Shown here in pieces: positions 7,197-14,346 of a DNA stretch of 30,613 nucleotides. This stretch comes from DATLSM01 sp049585815. GTDB taxonomy: Bacteria; Actinomycetota; Thermoleophilia; Solirubrobacterales; 70-9. Numbering within the stretch: the first letter of the stretch is position 1; every line of letters starts with the position of its first letter. Made by a program: the position numbers and the translations under genes. Below the pieces are notes generated by a model that saw only the letters and a list, made by a program, of their open reading frames with translations, had not been told where the DNA came from and ran no database searches. The DNA is taken from positions 1 to 30,613 of the forward strand of contig JBAVAR010000053.1 of assembly GCA_049585815.1 (NCBI GenBank), read 5' to 3'.

Positions 7197-7746
7197 CGAT
7201 TTCCTCGCCGACACCCGAAGGCGGTAGCAGTCCACCAAGCAAGGCCGGCCAGGCCGCCGGGTCCTGGTCGGAGCAGCGGCGACCGCCGTGGCCCGGGATC
7301 AGCTCCGCCGCCAAGGTCCCCGCCGCGTGCCCGAACGCGTCTACCATGCCGAGCACGAACCCGAACGCCTCGCCCAGGTTGTCCTCCGAAAAGAGGTCGG
7401 AGGGCAGCCGTGATCGCCAACCATAGGCGGCGGTCCCGTCCGGCCCGCTGCGCGCCCATGGCCCCCCGTAGTCGAAGCGCCACGAGGCGGTCGCCAGCGC
7501 CTCAAAGAGCTCTCCGGCCGGTCGAGCGCCGTAGGCGCTGCCAGCATGGACGTCGATCAGTGTCCGATCGAGTGCGGGGTTGGCGAGCGACGCCTGCACG
7601 ATCACGTACAGGTCGTTATTCGCCCAAGTGCCAAGCCAGCAGTCGTCCGAGTCGATCACCGTGGCCACTCTGTAGCCATGTCCGCCTCCGTCGGCAGCGA
7701 GCTGGTTCAGCGTCTCCCTGAACCGGTGATACGGCAAGCCCGCCAT
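7189..7746 (-). CDS. YbjN/CesT-like chaperone-fold protein (tentative)
   Basis: This 185-residue soluble protein lacks the adaptor module. It begins MAGLPYHRFRETLNQLAAD. The middle has alternating strands (VATVIDS, YVIVQAS, TLIDVHAG), and a helix near 119-140 (FSEDNLGEAFGFVLGMVDAFGH) has the look of the last helix of YbjN/type III secretion chaperone-like folds. Those small dimeric proteins hold partner polypeptides. The match is one of pattern only, with no diagnostic residue. It lies between adaptors C and D, overlapping both. A chaperone for an adaptor or effector would fit that position. This is inference. Confidence 0.65.
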   Translation of the reverse strand: MAGLPYHRFRETLNQLAADGGGHGYRVATVIDSDDCWLGTWANNDLYVIVQASLANPALDRTLIDVHAGSAYGARPAGELFEALATASWRFDYGGPWARSGPDGTAAYGWRSRLPSDLFSEDNLGEAFGFVLGMVDAFGHAAGTLAAELIPGHGGRRCSDQDPAAWPALLGGLLPPSGVGEEIDG

Positions 7747-8255
7747 CAGGTCGACATGCCGGTCGTATCCCCAAGCCTCTCCCGGACTTCAGCCCTTTCC
7801 CGGCTCCGGTGTGCGGCTTCGCGGTTCGCCATTTCGTACTCCTCCATCTCGGCCAGGTACCGGCCGCGTTCGGGCATCGCGGCAATAACCGGCAGAAAGC
7901 CGGCCAGGACCGCGATCACCACCGGAGCGAAGAGCAGCAGGAGCCAGGGATACCCCGACTCGGTGAAGTGCTTCCCGAACACCACCGGCCCGAGGATGAA
8001 CGGGCCGATGAAGGCAAGCGACACCACCTCGCCCCAGAACAGGAGGCTGCCGAAGTTGTCAAGGCTGAAACCCTCGGAAACGGGCTCTCTGGGACGCTCC
8101 CGCTCCGGGAATTCAGGAATCTTCTGCAGCTCTTCCTCGAGTCGGCGCTCGCGCTCCTTGTTCCGCGCCTCGCGCTCGCGCGCGTCCGTCAGACGCTCGG
8201 CAACCGGCGCCAGGGCAGCGACCGCGACAGCATGCCCGAGCGAGACCTCAGCCAT
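7746..8255 (-). CDS. Adaptor-motif membrane protein D (169 aa)
   Basis: The first gene after the kinase; its ATG lies three bases beyond the kinase stop, with GGGGGAG as a good ribosome site. The module reads SLGHAVAVAALAPVAERL (residues 5-22), then a charged helix (24-46), a Pro/Glu linker, two membrane helices (about 73-94 and 103-127) and a charged tail (AAMPERGRYLAEMEEYEM onward). The tail parallels adaptor B. Both its termini probably face the cytoplasm. The gene order kinase-adaptor is repeated, with the kinase decayed, at 12612-11640, which ties these adaptors to the kinase. The function is unknown. Confidence 0.82.
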   Translation of the reverse strand: MAEVSLGHAVAVAALAPVAERLTDAREREARNKERERRLEEELQKIPEFPERERPREPVSEGFSLDNFGSLLFWGEVVSLAFIGPFILGPVVFGKHFTESGYPWLLLLFAPVVIAVLAGFLPVIAAMPERGRYLAEMEEYEMANREAAHRSRERAEVRERLGDTTGMST

Positions 8256-8258
8256 CGG

Positions 8259-10004
8259 CTACTCCCCCTTTTCGTACTTCTCCGGCGGCGCTCCGGCGAC
8301 CGGTACCGGATCGGCGCCGTCCGCCATCGCGTCGAACCAGCCTTGCCGACGGGCACCCTCGTCAGCGGCGGCATCCGCCGCACGCTCCAGCACCTGACGG
8401 CGAGCGTCGGCGTCGAGTAGCGCCGCGAGGATCTGAGCCCGGGCCGTGGTCGTCGCGGCCTCGCGCTCGCGCTGCTCTGCGATCACCTGCTTGCCGTCCT
8501 CCGAGCGAGCCCCGTCGAGAGCGTGCTCGAAGGTCGTGAGCTCCTCATGCCAGGCGGCGTCGAGCTCGGCCAGGTCGGTATACCCGGCGCTGCGCGAGTA
8601 GTCGAGCAGGACACGCTCGGAGAAGATCGCCGTCAAGGCCGAGGTCGGGCCCTCCCCCTCGCTGCGGGCGAGCGCGAGTAGGCCGTCGCGGTCGATCGAA
8701 TAGCCGCGGAAGGTCGGCGCGATCATGGGGTCAAGCTCAACCAGGAGGCGGACGAGGCGCTCCTCGACGTCTTCCTGCTCGGCCAGGATCTGCTCGGCCT
8801 CGGTCAGCTCGAGGCTGCGAAGGAAGTTACGCAGGGCACGCTGCTCGGCGCGATGGGAGGCAGCGCCTGAGAGCAACTCGCAGGCCTCGTCCCACTCCTG
8901 AGCGAGGGCGCGCGCGAGCTCTGCCGGGTCGGTGAAGGGACGGGTGCGGCCGCTCTGCGGGTCGGTGAAGGGAAAGGGGCTGGCGGCGGCGCGAGGCGAT
9001 GCGGGGGCCTCGGCCTCGGTCGCGACCTCCGGGTCCTCGCCGCTCAGCCAGGCACTCACCTGCTCGGCGCCCCAGCGGTGTGCGCGGCGATCGTCGCGCA
9101 GCGTGAGGCCCCGGCAGAGGTTGGCGATGCGCTCGTCCTCGACCCCTGAGAGATCAATTGGACGGGAGGAGATCCAGTCGATGATCACCCGGTCCGAGAG
9201 CCACTCACCGTTCTCCTGTTGAAAGGGGTTGCGACCCTGGGCGAGCTCGGCGGCGATCACGCCCAGCGACCACCAGTCCATTGGCGGGGAGATGGCGCCC
9301 GAGCTTGAGGCCTGCGGAGAGGCGTAGGCGGCGGAGATGATTAGACGCGAGTGCATCTCCTTGCTCAGGTCGAGGACCCTGGCGAGGCCGAAGTCGGCGA
9401 GCACTAGGTCGAGCTCGGGCTCCAACGAGCGGACCATGATGTTGGCCGGCTTCAGGTCGCGGTGGGGGATCTTTAGCTCGTGAAGGTGGGTGAGCGCAGC
9501 GGCCACCTCGGCGACGATTTCTTCGATCCGCTTGGTCGGCAGCAGGTGCCCCTCGCGGGCGATGAGGTCCACCAGCGAGCCATGCTCGCAGTACTCCATC
9601 ACCTCCCACCAGCGCCCCCCGTGCTGACCGGATTCGTGGATGACGACGACATGGGCGGGGTCCGCCGCGGAGAGAATTTCGAGGGCGCGCTCATCGCGGC
9701 GGCGGTCGCCGCGGTAGATCTTGACCACGCGCTTCTCCCCGGACGGGCGGTGGCGGGCGAGCAGCAGGTCGCCCTCGCCGCCAGAGGCCATGTCGCTGAG
9801 GGCCTCATAGTCCTCGAGCAGGGGGCCGGGGAGGTTGACATAGGTGTGGCCCTCCCCCGCCCCGTCAACCGCCGTGGGGGGAGCGGCGCCGTCGAGCGAG
9901 GTGGGCGGCGCAGCCGAGGAACCGTCGAGTGAGGTCGGTGGAGCCTCCGAGTCGAGCCGGGTCGGGGGAGTCGAGCCGGGAGCAGGCGGGTCGGTGTCGG
10001 TCAT
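8259..10004 (-). CDS. Hanks-type Ser/Thr protein kinase with FHA-bait N-terminus
   Basis: This 581-residue cytoplasmic kinase heads the operon. The N-terminus (11-48) has four repeats of PPT-x-(L/V)-D, with threonines at 15, 24, 35 and 44. Each threonine has Asp at +3, the best-known FHA recognition pattern when phosphorylated. The kinase domain spans about 65-320. It has a Gly loop SGGEGD (74-79), VVK with Lys95, catalytic HRDLKPANI (181-189), ADFGLA (203-208) and a PE-like ASPQ (228-231), a diverged APE. After two FTDP motifs comes a helical, charged C-terminal region (about 355-560) beginning FTDPAELARALAQEW. There is no transmembrane helix, so it is not a PknB-like receptor. It probably phosphorylates itself and operon partners. 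Confidence 0.93.
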   Translation of the reverse strand: MTDTDPPAPGSTPPTRLDSEAPPTSLDGSSAAPPTSLDGAAPPTAVDGAGEGHTYVNLPGPLLEDYEALSDMASGGEGDLLLARHRPSGEKRVVKIYRGDRRRDERALEILSAADPAHVVVIHESGQHGGRWWEVMEYCEHGSLVDLIAREGHLLPTKRIEEIVAEVAAALTHLHELKIPHRDLKPANIMVRSLEPELDLVLADFGLARVLDLSKEMHSRLIISAAYASPQASSSGAISPPMDWWSLGVIAAELAQGRNPFQQENGEWLSDRVIIDWISSRPIDLSGVEDERIANLCRGLTLRDDRRAHRWGAEQVSAWLSGEDPEVATEAEAPASPRAAASPFPFTDPQSGRTRPFTDPAELARALAQEWDEACELLSGAASHRAEQRALRNFLRSLELTEAEQILAEQEDVEERLVRLLVELDPMIAPTFRGYSIDRDGLLALARSEGEGPTSALTAIFSERVLLDYSRSAGYTDLAELDAAWHEELTTFEHALDGARSEDGKQVIAEQREREAATTTARAQILAALLDADARRQVLERAADAAADEGARRQGWFDAMADGADPVPVAGAPPEKYEKGE

Positions 10005-10312
10005 CTCAGTGGTTTCCCCATGACTGGATTGGAAGGCCCCTGCCGGGGGCCATGGCAGATATACATGGCGCGCATCCTCTCAGTAGTCCAGCAGAAATGC
10101 AGGAAAAGGAGTACGGGAAGGTTGCGGTGGCGGAAGTTGGAAGCCTGGGGATTCTGACGCCGTAAGCAAGGGCCCAAATGAAGGCTCTCTGAACGCTGCT
10201 CTCGGAACGACCGGAGGCATGGCCTTTTCGACCGATCGAGTCAGGATGCCGCCGCCGCTCTCAGCTTGACGGCATGGCTGACTCACAGGTAGCAGAGCGG
10301 CACTCCGCATCT
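10005..10312 (-). promoter_or_regulatory. Leader and promoter region of the kinase operon
   Basis: This gene-free stretch lies upstream of the kinase. Going away from its start it holds a possible six-codon upstream frame (ATG at 10021, stop overlapping the kinase ATG) and a GC-rich inverted repeat. The arms are GGCCCC at 10035-10040 and GGGGCC at 10046-10051. Beyond these lies the 42-base conserved element at 10087-10128. From 10129 to 10312 I see no feature. No canonical -35/-10 pair stands out, so the promoter may need a sigma factor other than the housekeeping one. Confidence 0.45.
10087..10128 (-). promoter_or_regulatory. 42-base conserved upstream element, copy 1
   Basis: Read in the kinase direction it starts ACCGCAACC, has a central GTAC and ends TCTGCTGGA. 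Copies 2 (12707-12748) and 3 (21859-21900) have exactly the same length and the same three conserved blocks. It lies about 80 bases upstream of the kinase start. The AACC-type block followed by a fixed-length spacer could be an alternative-sigma promoter or an operator. Which of these it is cannot be told from the sequence alone. Confidence 0.5.
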
Positions 10313-10750
10313 CTAGCCAGTCGTGATCTGCGCGGACGGATCCAGCGCAAGCATCTCCTTCCGCACTGCCTGCATGTAGGGACGAATGAATCGCGCATCC
10401 GACGTGACTCCCACTATCCCAGCGACCCCAGCTCTGCCAGATGAACTGAGCCACATTGAACAGACGGTCCGACCGTCGCTGCTCTCCTCGATCTCGAACG
10501 CCACCTCGGATCCCACCGCCGTGTCGTGCTCAAGCGTAGAGGTCTTCGACATCATGCCTGCAAGGGCGCCCACTCCCTTCCTCCCTTTGTAAATGGCGCT
10601 GGCTCCCTTGCTCGTTCGATTGACAGCCCAGTTGGCCTTGGCAATGAATCCGCCAGAGCCTGAGAAAGCGCGCGTGAACGCGTCAATACATTGGCTCGAC
10701 GAGGCCTTGACCTCGTAGCGCCAAGTACGCCTGTGATCCAGAATTCCCAT
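10313..10750 (-). CDS. Conserved hypothetical protein
   Basis: The protein has 145 residues from the ATG at 10750, which has GGAAA eight bases upstream; a TTG five codons earlier is a weaker choice. It begins MGILDHRRTWRYEVKASSSQC and is mostly soluble, with alternating strand and helix text. It includes FTRAFSGSGGFIAKANW and a central Gly-rich stretch (GRKGVGALAGMMS). The C-terminus has IVGVTSDARFIRPYMQAV. The pattern of a short N-terminal strand, a helix and a Cys/Phe pocket recalls small lipid- or ligand-binding folds, but I recognise no family. It lies 111 bases downstream of the soluble adaptor gene and could be read from the same transcript. Confidence 0.6.
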   Translation of the reverse strand: MGILDHRRTWRYEVKASSSQCIDAFTRAFSGSGGFIAKANWAVNRTSKGASAIYKGRKGVGALAGMMSKTSTLEHDTAVGSEVAFEIEESSDGRTVCSMWLSSSGRAGVAGIVGVTSDARFIRPYMQAVRKEMLALDPSAQITTG

Positions 10751-10861
10751 GCGGTTGATTTCCAATCTATGTAGTGGTTAAGGACCTACGAGTGTGCGCG
10801 AGAACCATTTTTGAGACGTGCTTCTGGCGTCGCCACTTAGTAGGTGTCGGGCGAGTCGACG

Positions 10862-11647
10862 TCATGAGGTGCGATTAACTCTTGCGTTCTCTAGAATCGC
10901 TTCAACCGCCTCGCGCAGGCTGGCCCTGTTCTCAATGTGACCCATCCGGGAATCTCGGCCGCCGAAAAGGCCAGCCTTTAGATCGATAATGATCCCGTCG
11001 ACCAACAGGATCCAGGGGACTCCTGCAAAGCGACTCTTCTTGGTACGCAAGCCGGCATTGTGGGGCAGTACAAACAGCCGGGGAGTGATTGATTCGTCGA
11101 TCCTGCCATGGATGTCTTCCCAGCCCCTTAGGCTCATACTCAAATTCGACACCACATCAGGATTCGGTGAGCACGGGGCCCAAACAGTGCCGTCGCCATC
11201 TACCCAAACATCCTTTACCCAAGCATCATCCGGTTGTCCATGTATGTCATCGGGCCACCCACCAGCATTCGGGGCTAGCCACACCGGCACACGGGACAGC
11301 TCCGTCAAAGAGAGCCGGGTCTTCTTGCCCTTGACATGCACTTCCAACAGGTCATGGGTCGGCGGGCCGGCCGCGCCTGAGGCAATGAGTCCTGTCCAAA
11401 CTTGATTGGCGTCGACCCTCGCGAGTTCATATGCCGCCTCCCGCGCGACCTCGTCCAGATCGACAGAAGTCGCGACCCCACTACGTATGCGGTTCTCCCT
11501 GTCCGCATGCTCGCGGTCTGCAGCCTTCTGCTCCCCGCGCCGCCTCTCGGCCTCCCGTTCCTCCCGCTGCTGCTGATCCGCCAACCTCTCCGCGATCGGT
11601 GCCAGGGCGGTCATGGCAACGGCACGTCCGAGCGACTCCTCAGTCAT
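10862..11647 (-). CDS. Adaptor-motif soluble protein E (261 aa)
   Basis: The start is the ATG at 11647, preceded by GAGGAAG and overlapping the upstream stop as ATGACTGA. Residues 4-19 carry the shared module (SLGRAVAMTALAPIAE), then a charged helix (22-52). There are no membrane helices. Instead, about 60-255 form a domain shared with protein F: LIASGAAGPPTHDLLEVH, a Trp-rich region (VKDVWVDGDGTVWAP), LFVLPHNAG and a C-terminal helix REAVEAILENA. No enzyme motif is visible. It is one of two tandem soluble siblings, presumably delivering this domain to the same partner as the membrane adaptors. Confidence 0.8.
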   Translation of the reverse strand: MTEESLGRAVAMTALAPIAERLADQQQREEREAERRRGEQKAADREHADRENRIRSGVATSVDLDEVAREAAYELARVDANQVWTGLIASGAAGPPTHDLLEVHVKGKKTRLSLTELSRVPVWLAPNAGGWPDDIHGQPDDAWVKDVWVDGDGTVWAPCSPNPDVVSNLSMSLRGWEDIHGRIDESITPRLFVLPHNAGLRTKKSRFAGVPWILLVDGIIIDLKAGLFGGRDSRMGHIENRASLREAVEAILENARVNRTS

Positions 11648-12410
11648 CGACTTCCTCAAGTGGGGAGGTCGATTCTCGCGCTCTTAGAATTGCCGCAACC
11701 GCAAAGCGAAGGTCGGCGTGCTTGCCCGCCCCTACATCGTTGAATGCAACGCCTAGTTTGGTATCAACCACGATGCCGCCGATCAAATCGATTCGGCGCT
11801 CGTAATACATTCCACTCCTACGCGTATTTAGGTTCGCTCCGCGCGGAACGGCGATCGTGAGGTTCGGGTCTATGAGCCGGCCGCGGTTGTCTTTGTCTAA
11901 GCCATAATTCAACCCACCACCGTCCTCGGAGTGCGGGTTACGCGGGCTCCAAATTGTGCTCTCTGCGTCGAGCCAGACATCGTGCGCCTCTTCAGGGTCG
12001 TGTCGACCGACACTTGGCGCACACCACGCAGGCGCACGCGATAACTCCGCAAAGTGTGGCGGATGTGACCACGACCCTCCCCTGCCGTGGACCGCCAGCA
12101 GGTCATGGGTCGGGGGACCAGCCGCGCCCGAGGCAACGAGTCGCACCCAGACCTGGCGGACAGTCTCCGGACTTGGGCTATGCGTAATTTCAGAAGATGC
12201 CTCCCGCGCGATCCCGTCGAGATCAGCGGAAGTCGCTAGCCCGCTGCTTAGCCGGTCCTCTCTCTCCGCGCGCTCGCGTTCCGCAGCCTCCTGCTCCGCG
12301 CGCTGCCGCTCCGCCTCGAGTTCCTCCTGATCGCGCCGATCGGCCAGCCGCTCCGCGATCGGCTGCAGCGCGAGGACGGCGACGGCGCGTCCGAGCGAGT
12401 CCCCAGCCAT
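11640..12410 (-). CDS. Adaptor-motif soluble protein F (256 aa)
   Basis: I place the start at the ATG at 12410, giving MAGDSLGRAVAVLALQPIAE, with GAGG nine bases upstream. The frame stays open to 12467, but that extension is the tail of a decayed kinase gene, not part of this protein. After the module and charged helix (22-55) comes the same domain as in protein E: LVASGAAGPPTHDLLAVH, AHDVWLDAESTIWSP, LTIAVPRGAN and a final helix FAVAAILRARES. The two are tandem paralogues with clearly diverged sequence. It is separated from its presumed former kinase only by the deletion junction. The function is unknown. Confidence 0.8.
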   Translation of the reverse strand: MAGDSLGRAVAVLALQPIAERLADRRDQEELEAERQRAEQEAAERERAEREDRLSSGLATSADLDGIAREASSEITHSPSPETVRQVWVRLVASGAAGPPTHDLLAVHGRGGSWSHPPHFAELSRAPAWCAPSVGRHDPEEAHDVWLDAESTIWSPRNPHSEDGGGLNYGLDKDNRGRLIDPNLTIAVPRGANLNTRRSGMYYERRIDLIGGIVVDTKLGVAFNDVGAGKHADLRFAVAAILRARESTSPLEEVDD

Positions 12411-12411
12411 C

Positions 12412-12612
12412 GACGGCCTCGCCAGTGATCGGGGCAAACTGCCATTGCCCTCCCCGCCGGAGGTCATCTCAAGCCAGCCCTTGTAGTTGGCTCGCAGCGG
12501 CTGCGGCAGGCGAACGTAGGTCTCGGCCTCTTCGGCGCTGGCCTCGTCGAGCGTGGTCGGCGGGGCCCCGGAGTCGAGCCGAGTCGGAGGCAGGCGGGTC
12601 GGTCTCCGTCAT
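12412..12612 (-). pseudogene. Remnant of a second kinase gene (N-terminal part only)
   Basis: The ATG at 12612 opens MTETDPPA, nearly identical to the intact kinase start MTDTDPPA. After a frameshift, PTRLDSGAPPTTLDE and ETYVRLPQPLRANYKGWLEM follow, then TSGGEGN. These match the kinase residues 14-28, 53-72 and 73-79, up to the glycine loop. A second frame change may carry the homology to an ITGEAV-like stretch near 12415. The rest of the kinase is missing, and the next gene starts at once. This is a deletion scar of a duplicated kinase-adaptor unit. Two pThr-x-x-Asp type repeats survive in it. Confidence 0.8.
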
Positions 12613-12706
12613 CTCAGCGGTCGAAGCGGGCTCACCGGAAAACAGATCTCAACTCCTCAACTCGGAAACCTAGGGCCGAAGAACATGGGGCGCATCCTCT
12701 CTCAAG

Positions 12707-12748
12707 TCCAGCAGAAATGCGGGGCGGCGGGTACGGGAGGATTGCGGT
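12707..12748 (-). promoter_or_regulatory. 42-base conserved upstream element, copy 2
   Basis: It lies about 95 bases upstream of the dead kinase start. The match to copy 1 extends leftward through a shared block GCGCATCCTCT, as expected from duplication of the whole kinase upstream region. The end blocks (ACCGCAA on one side, TCTGCTGGA on the other) and the central GTAC are unchanged although the middle has diverged. If the element is still active it would now drive adaptors F and E directly. Confidence 0.5.
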
Positions 12749-12817
12749 ATCTCGTATGGCAGATAGAGAATAGTTTGACGCGAAGGGAATGGTCCACCAC
12801 GCGACTGGAGGCTCGGA

Positions 12818-13255
12818 ATGGCGACATGGCAAGAGTTTTGCGAGGTAGCCCCTATGGCCGAAGGACAAGAACTTAGCGCCACTGCGTGGGTATTCGAGCT
12901 GCCGGGCAGCAGTGAAGGACGAACCCAGAAGGTCTTCGCGTTCCATGAGGTCATTCAGCCAGATTTCGGCATCTTGAGGGTGACGTCGGCCATCGCCCTG
13001 ATCACCGATGTCGACACCGAGAAGGTCGTGCAGGCTTTTGGCCAGCTTTTGGCGGGCGCCATCGGCTATGCGCCGACATTCGATGACGCTGGCCAGGCCA
13101 AGGACGGCTTCTTGAATGTTGCCAGTTCCCTCCCGCTGGGACTTCTCGACCTTTCTGACCCGAAAGGAATTCTTCTTTATCTTTTCATCGTGGCTCGGGC
13201 AGCTGACGACGTTGAACAGAAAATCTCGTCTGCCGGGTACCTAGACCTCTTCTGA
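12818..13255 (+). CDS. Hypothetical protein, YbjN/secretion-chaperone-like (tentative)
   Basis: This 145-residue acidic soluble protein starts at the ATG at 12818, with GGAGG a few bases upstream. Strands in the first half (SATAWVFELPG, QKVFAFHEV, ILRVTSAIALI) are followed by helices. The end, LPLGLLDLSDPKGILLYLF followed by IVARAADDVEQKI, resembles the closing helix of YbjN/CesT-like chaperone folds, where a hydrophobic helix precedes an AD-x2-E pattern. It points away from the kinase remnant, so the two may share the intergenic control region 12613-12817. The family assignment rests on pattern only. Confidence 0.6.
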   Translation: MATWQEFCEVAPMAEGQELSATAWVFELPGSSEGRTQKVFAFHEVIQPDFGILRVTSAIALITDVDTEKVVQAFGQLLAGAIGYAPTFDDAGQAKDGFLNVASSLPLGLLDLSDPKGILLYLFIVARAADDVEQKISSAGYLDLF

Positions 13256-13339
13256 CCAGACCAATATCGGGTCCCTACCCGGAGCTGGCTTCGAGGATCT
13301 GTGAAATTCTCTTACGCTGGGGATCGCGAGCCACACCCA

Positions 13340-14299
13340 TCAGATTCGCTTTAGCAACTCAGCCTTCTTGGCCAAATACTCCTCCTCAGTCAGCACACCG
13401 GCATCGCGGAGCTCCTGGATACGTCGTAGGACCTCATAGGGATCACCGTCTTGATGATCGGCCCCGCCCTCGACGACCGTTTGTCCAGCGTCCGTGAACG
13501 GCTCCCCAGTGCCTCCGACGTGCATCGCGCCGGCGAGGCCCTTGACCGCCGACTCGAGCTCCTCCAGCGCTTTGCCCAAGTCCTTGTCCTGCGTCGCAGG
13601 CTTGGTTTCGGCCCAGAGATCGCGCTTCGGCTCGAAGCTCTCCAGCTGGTCCGATGGGAGCCCGTAAATACCGTTGCAGTACCAATGAAGGCTTTCATCC
13701 GTAATGGCCCGCTCGAGCGCCGCGCGAAGCTCCGGGGCGTCGCTTTCGAGGCCCAGGTCGCCGGAGATGTGATCGAGACTGGCAAGCCCGAAGTCCTTGA
13801 CGAAGGCGACGACTTCCTCCTCGACCTTCCTGACGTGAGGTGTGTCAAGCAGCTCCCGGTCGGCCCACTCGGTCGTGTCCCACTTGATTCCGTGGAAGGT
13901 GACCCCGACCCTCCGGATGTAACCGTCGTCGCGAGCCATGCCCATTGCGCGTTTGAGACTGGTGTCGTCCTTGCTTACTGCGCCCACTGTGGCCGCAATC
14001 TCGTCGGCGGTCGCTTGCGAGACCCTCTGTAGGTAGTCCACAATGGCCTTCGCCATCTCCTCGGCCGGACCAGGATCGAGGACCTTCTGGAGGGCTGCCT
14101 CCCATGTCGCCGGAGGGTCGCCCGCGCTTTGCTCTGCCGTTGCTGCGACCTTCACGGCCATGAGTGCGACCACGGCTCTTCGGCCCTGCTCCTGAACCGC
14201 GGCCCGCTCCGCCGGAGGCAGGGTGTTCCACTTTCGAACCAACGAGTACCCACGTTTCATCGTCGGCAACGCACGCGCGGCATAGAGAATTAGAGGCAC
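13340..14299 (-). CDS. Winged-helix-like protein with C-terminal SHOCT domain
   Basis: The 319-residue protein starts at GTG 14299 behind GGAGGAGAGAG. An N-terminal amphipathic/basic region (1-50) precedes two segments that look like winged helices. The first is near 84-135 (IVDYLQRVSQATADEIAATVG and on to DDGYIRRVG), the second near 155-215 (VEEEVVAFVKDFGLASLDHIS and on to LHWYCNGIYGL). The last 33 residues (YEVLRRIQELRDAGVLTEEEYLAKKAELLKRI, 287-319) are a clear SHOCT domain, a short C-terminal oligomerisation or recruitment motif. A DNA- or protein-binding regulator is plausible. Partner and target are unknown. It is divergent from the next plus-strand gene. Confidence 0.75.
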   Translation of the reverse strand: MPLILYAARALPTMKRGYSLVRKWNTLPPAERAAVQEQGRRAVVALMAVKVAATAEQSAGDPPATWEAALQKVLDPGPAEEMAKAIVDYLQRVSQATADEIAATVGAVSKDDTSLKRAMGMARDDGYIRRVGVTFHGIKWDTTEWADRELLDTPHVRKVEEEVVAFVKDFGLASLDHISGDLGLESDAPELRAALERAITDESLHWYCNGIYGLPSDQLESFEPKRDLWAETKPATQDKDLGKALEELESAVKGLAGAMHVGGTGEPFTDAGQTVVEGGADHQDGDPYEVLRRIQELRDAGVLTEEEYLAKKAELLKRI

Positions 14300-14346
14300 C
14301 TCTCTCCTCCCCCCTGCGATTCGTCTACGGACCCCCGCACTGTACT

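Noticed and set aside
806..10004. A complete type VI secretion system
   Set aside because: Only the regulatory parallel (kinase, phosphatase, FHA, Clp ATPase) exists. No sheath, Hcp, VgrG or membrane-complex genes are present, and the ATPase is not a clear ClpV.
10080..10454. Minus-strand 124-codon frame upstream of the kinase
   Set aside because: It overlaps the better-supported gene at 10313-10750 in another frame and covers the conserved 42-base element. No ribosome site or protein-like pattern.
11640..12467. Longer adaptor F starting at 12467
   Set aside because: The extra residues (TSGGEGN and on) are the glycine loop of the decayed kinase, and the sibling adaptors all start just before SLGR.
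12632..12954. Minus-strand frames across the start of the 12818 gene
   Set aside because: They cover the duplicated kinase upstream region and the antisense of a gene with a good ribosome site.
13268..13281. Hairpin CGGGT-CCCT-ACCCG between two convergent genes as a terminator
   Set aside because: The stem is only five base pairs and there is no T-tract.
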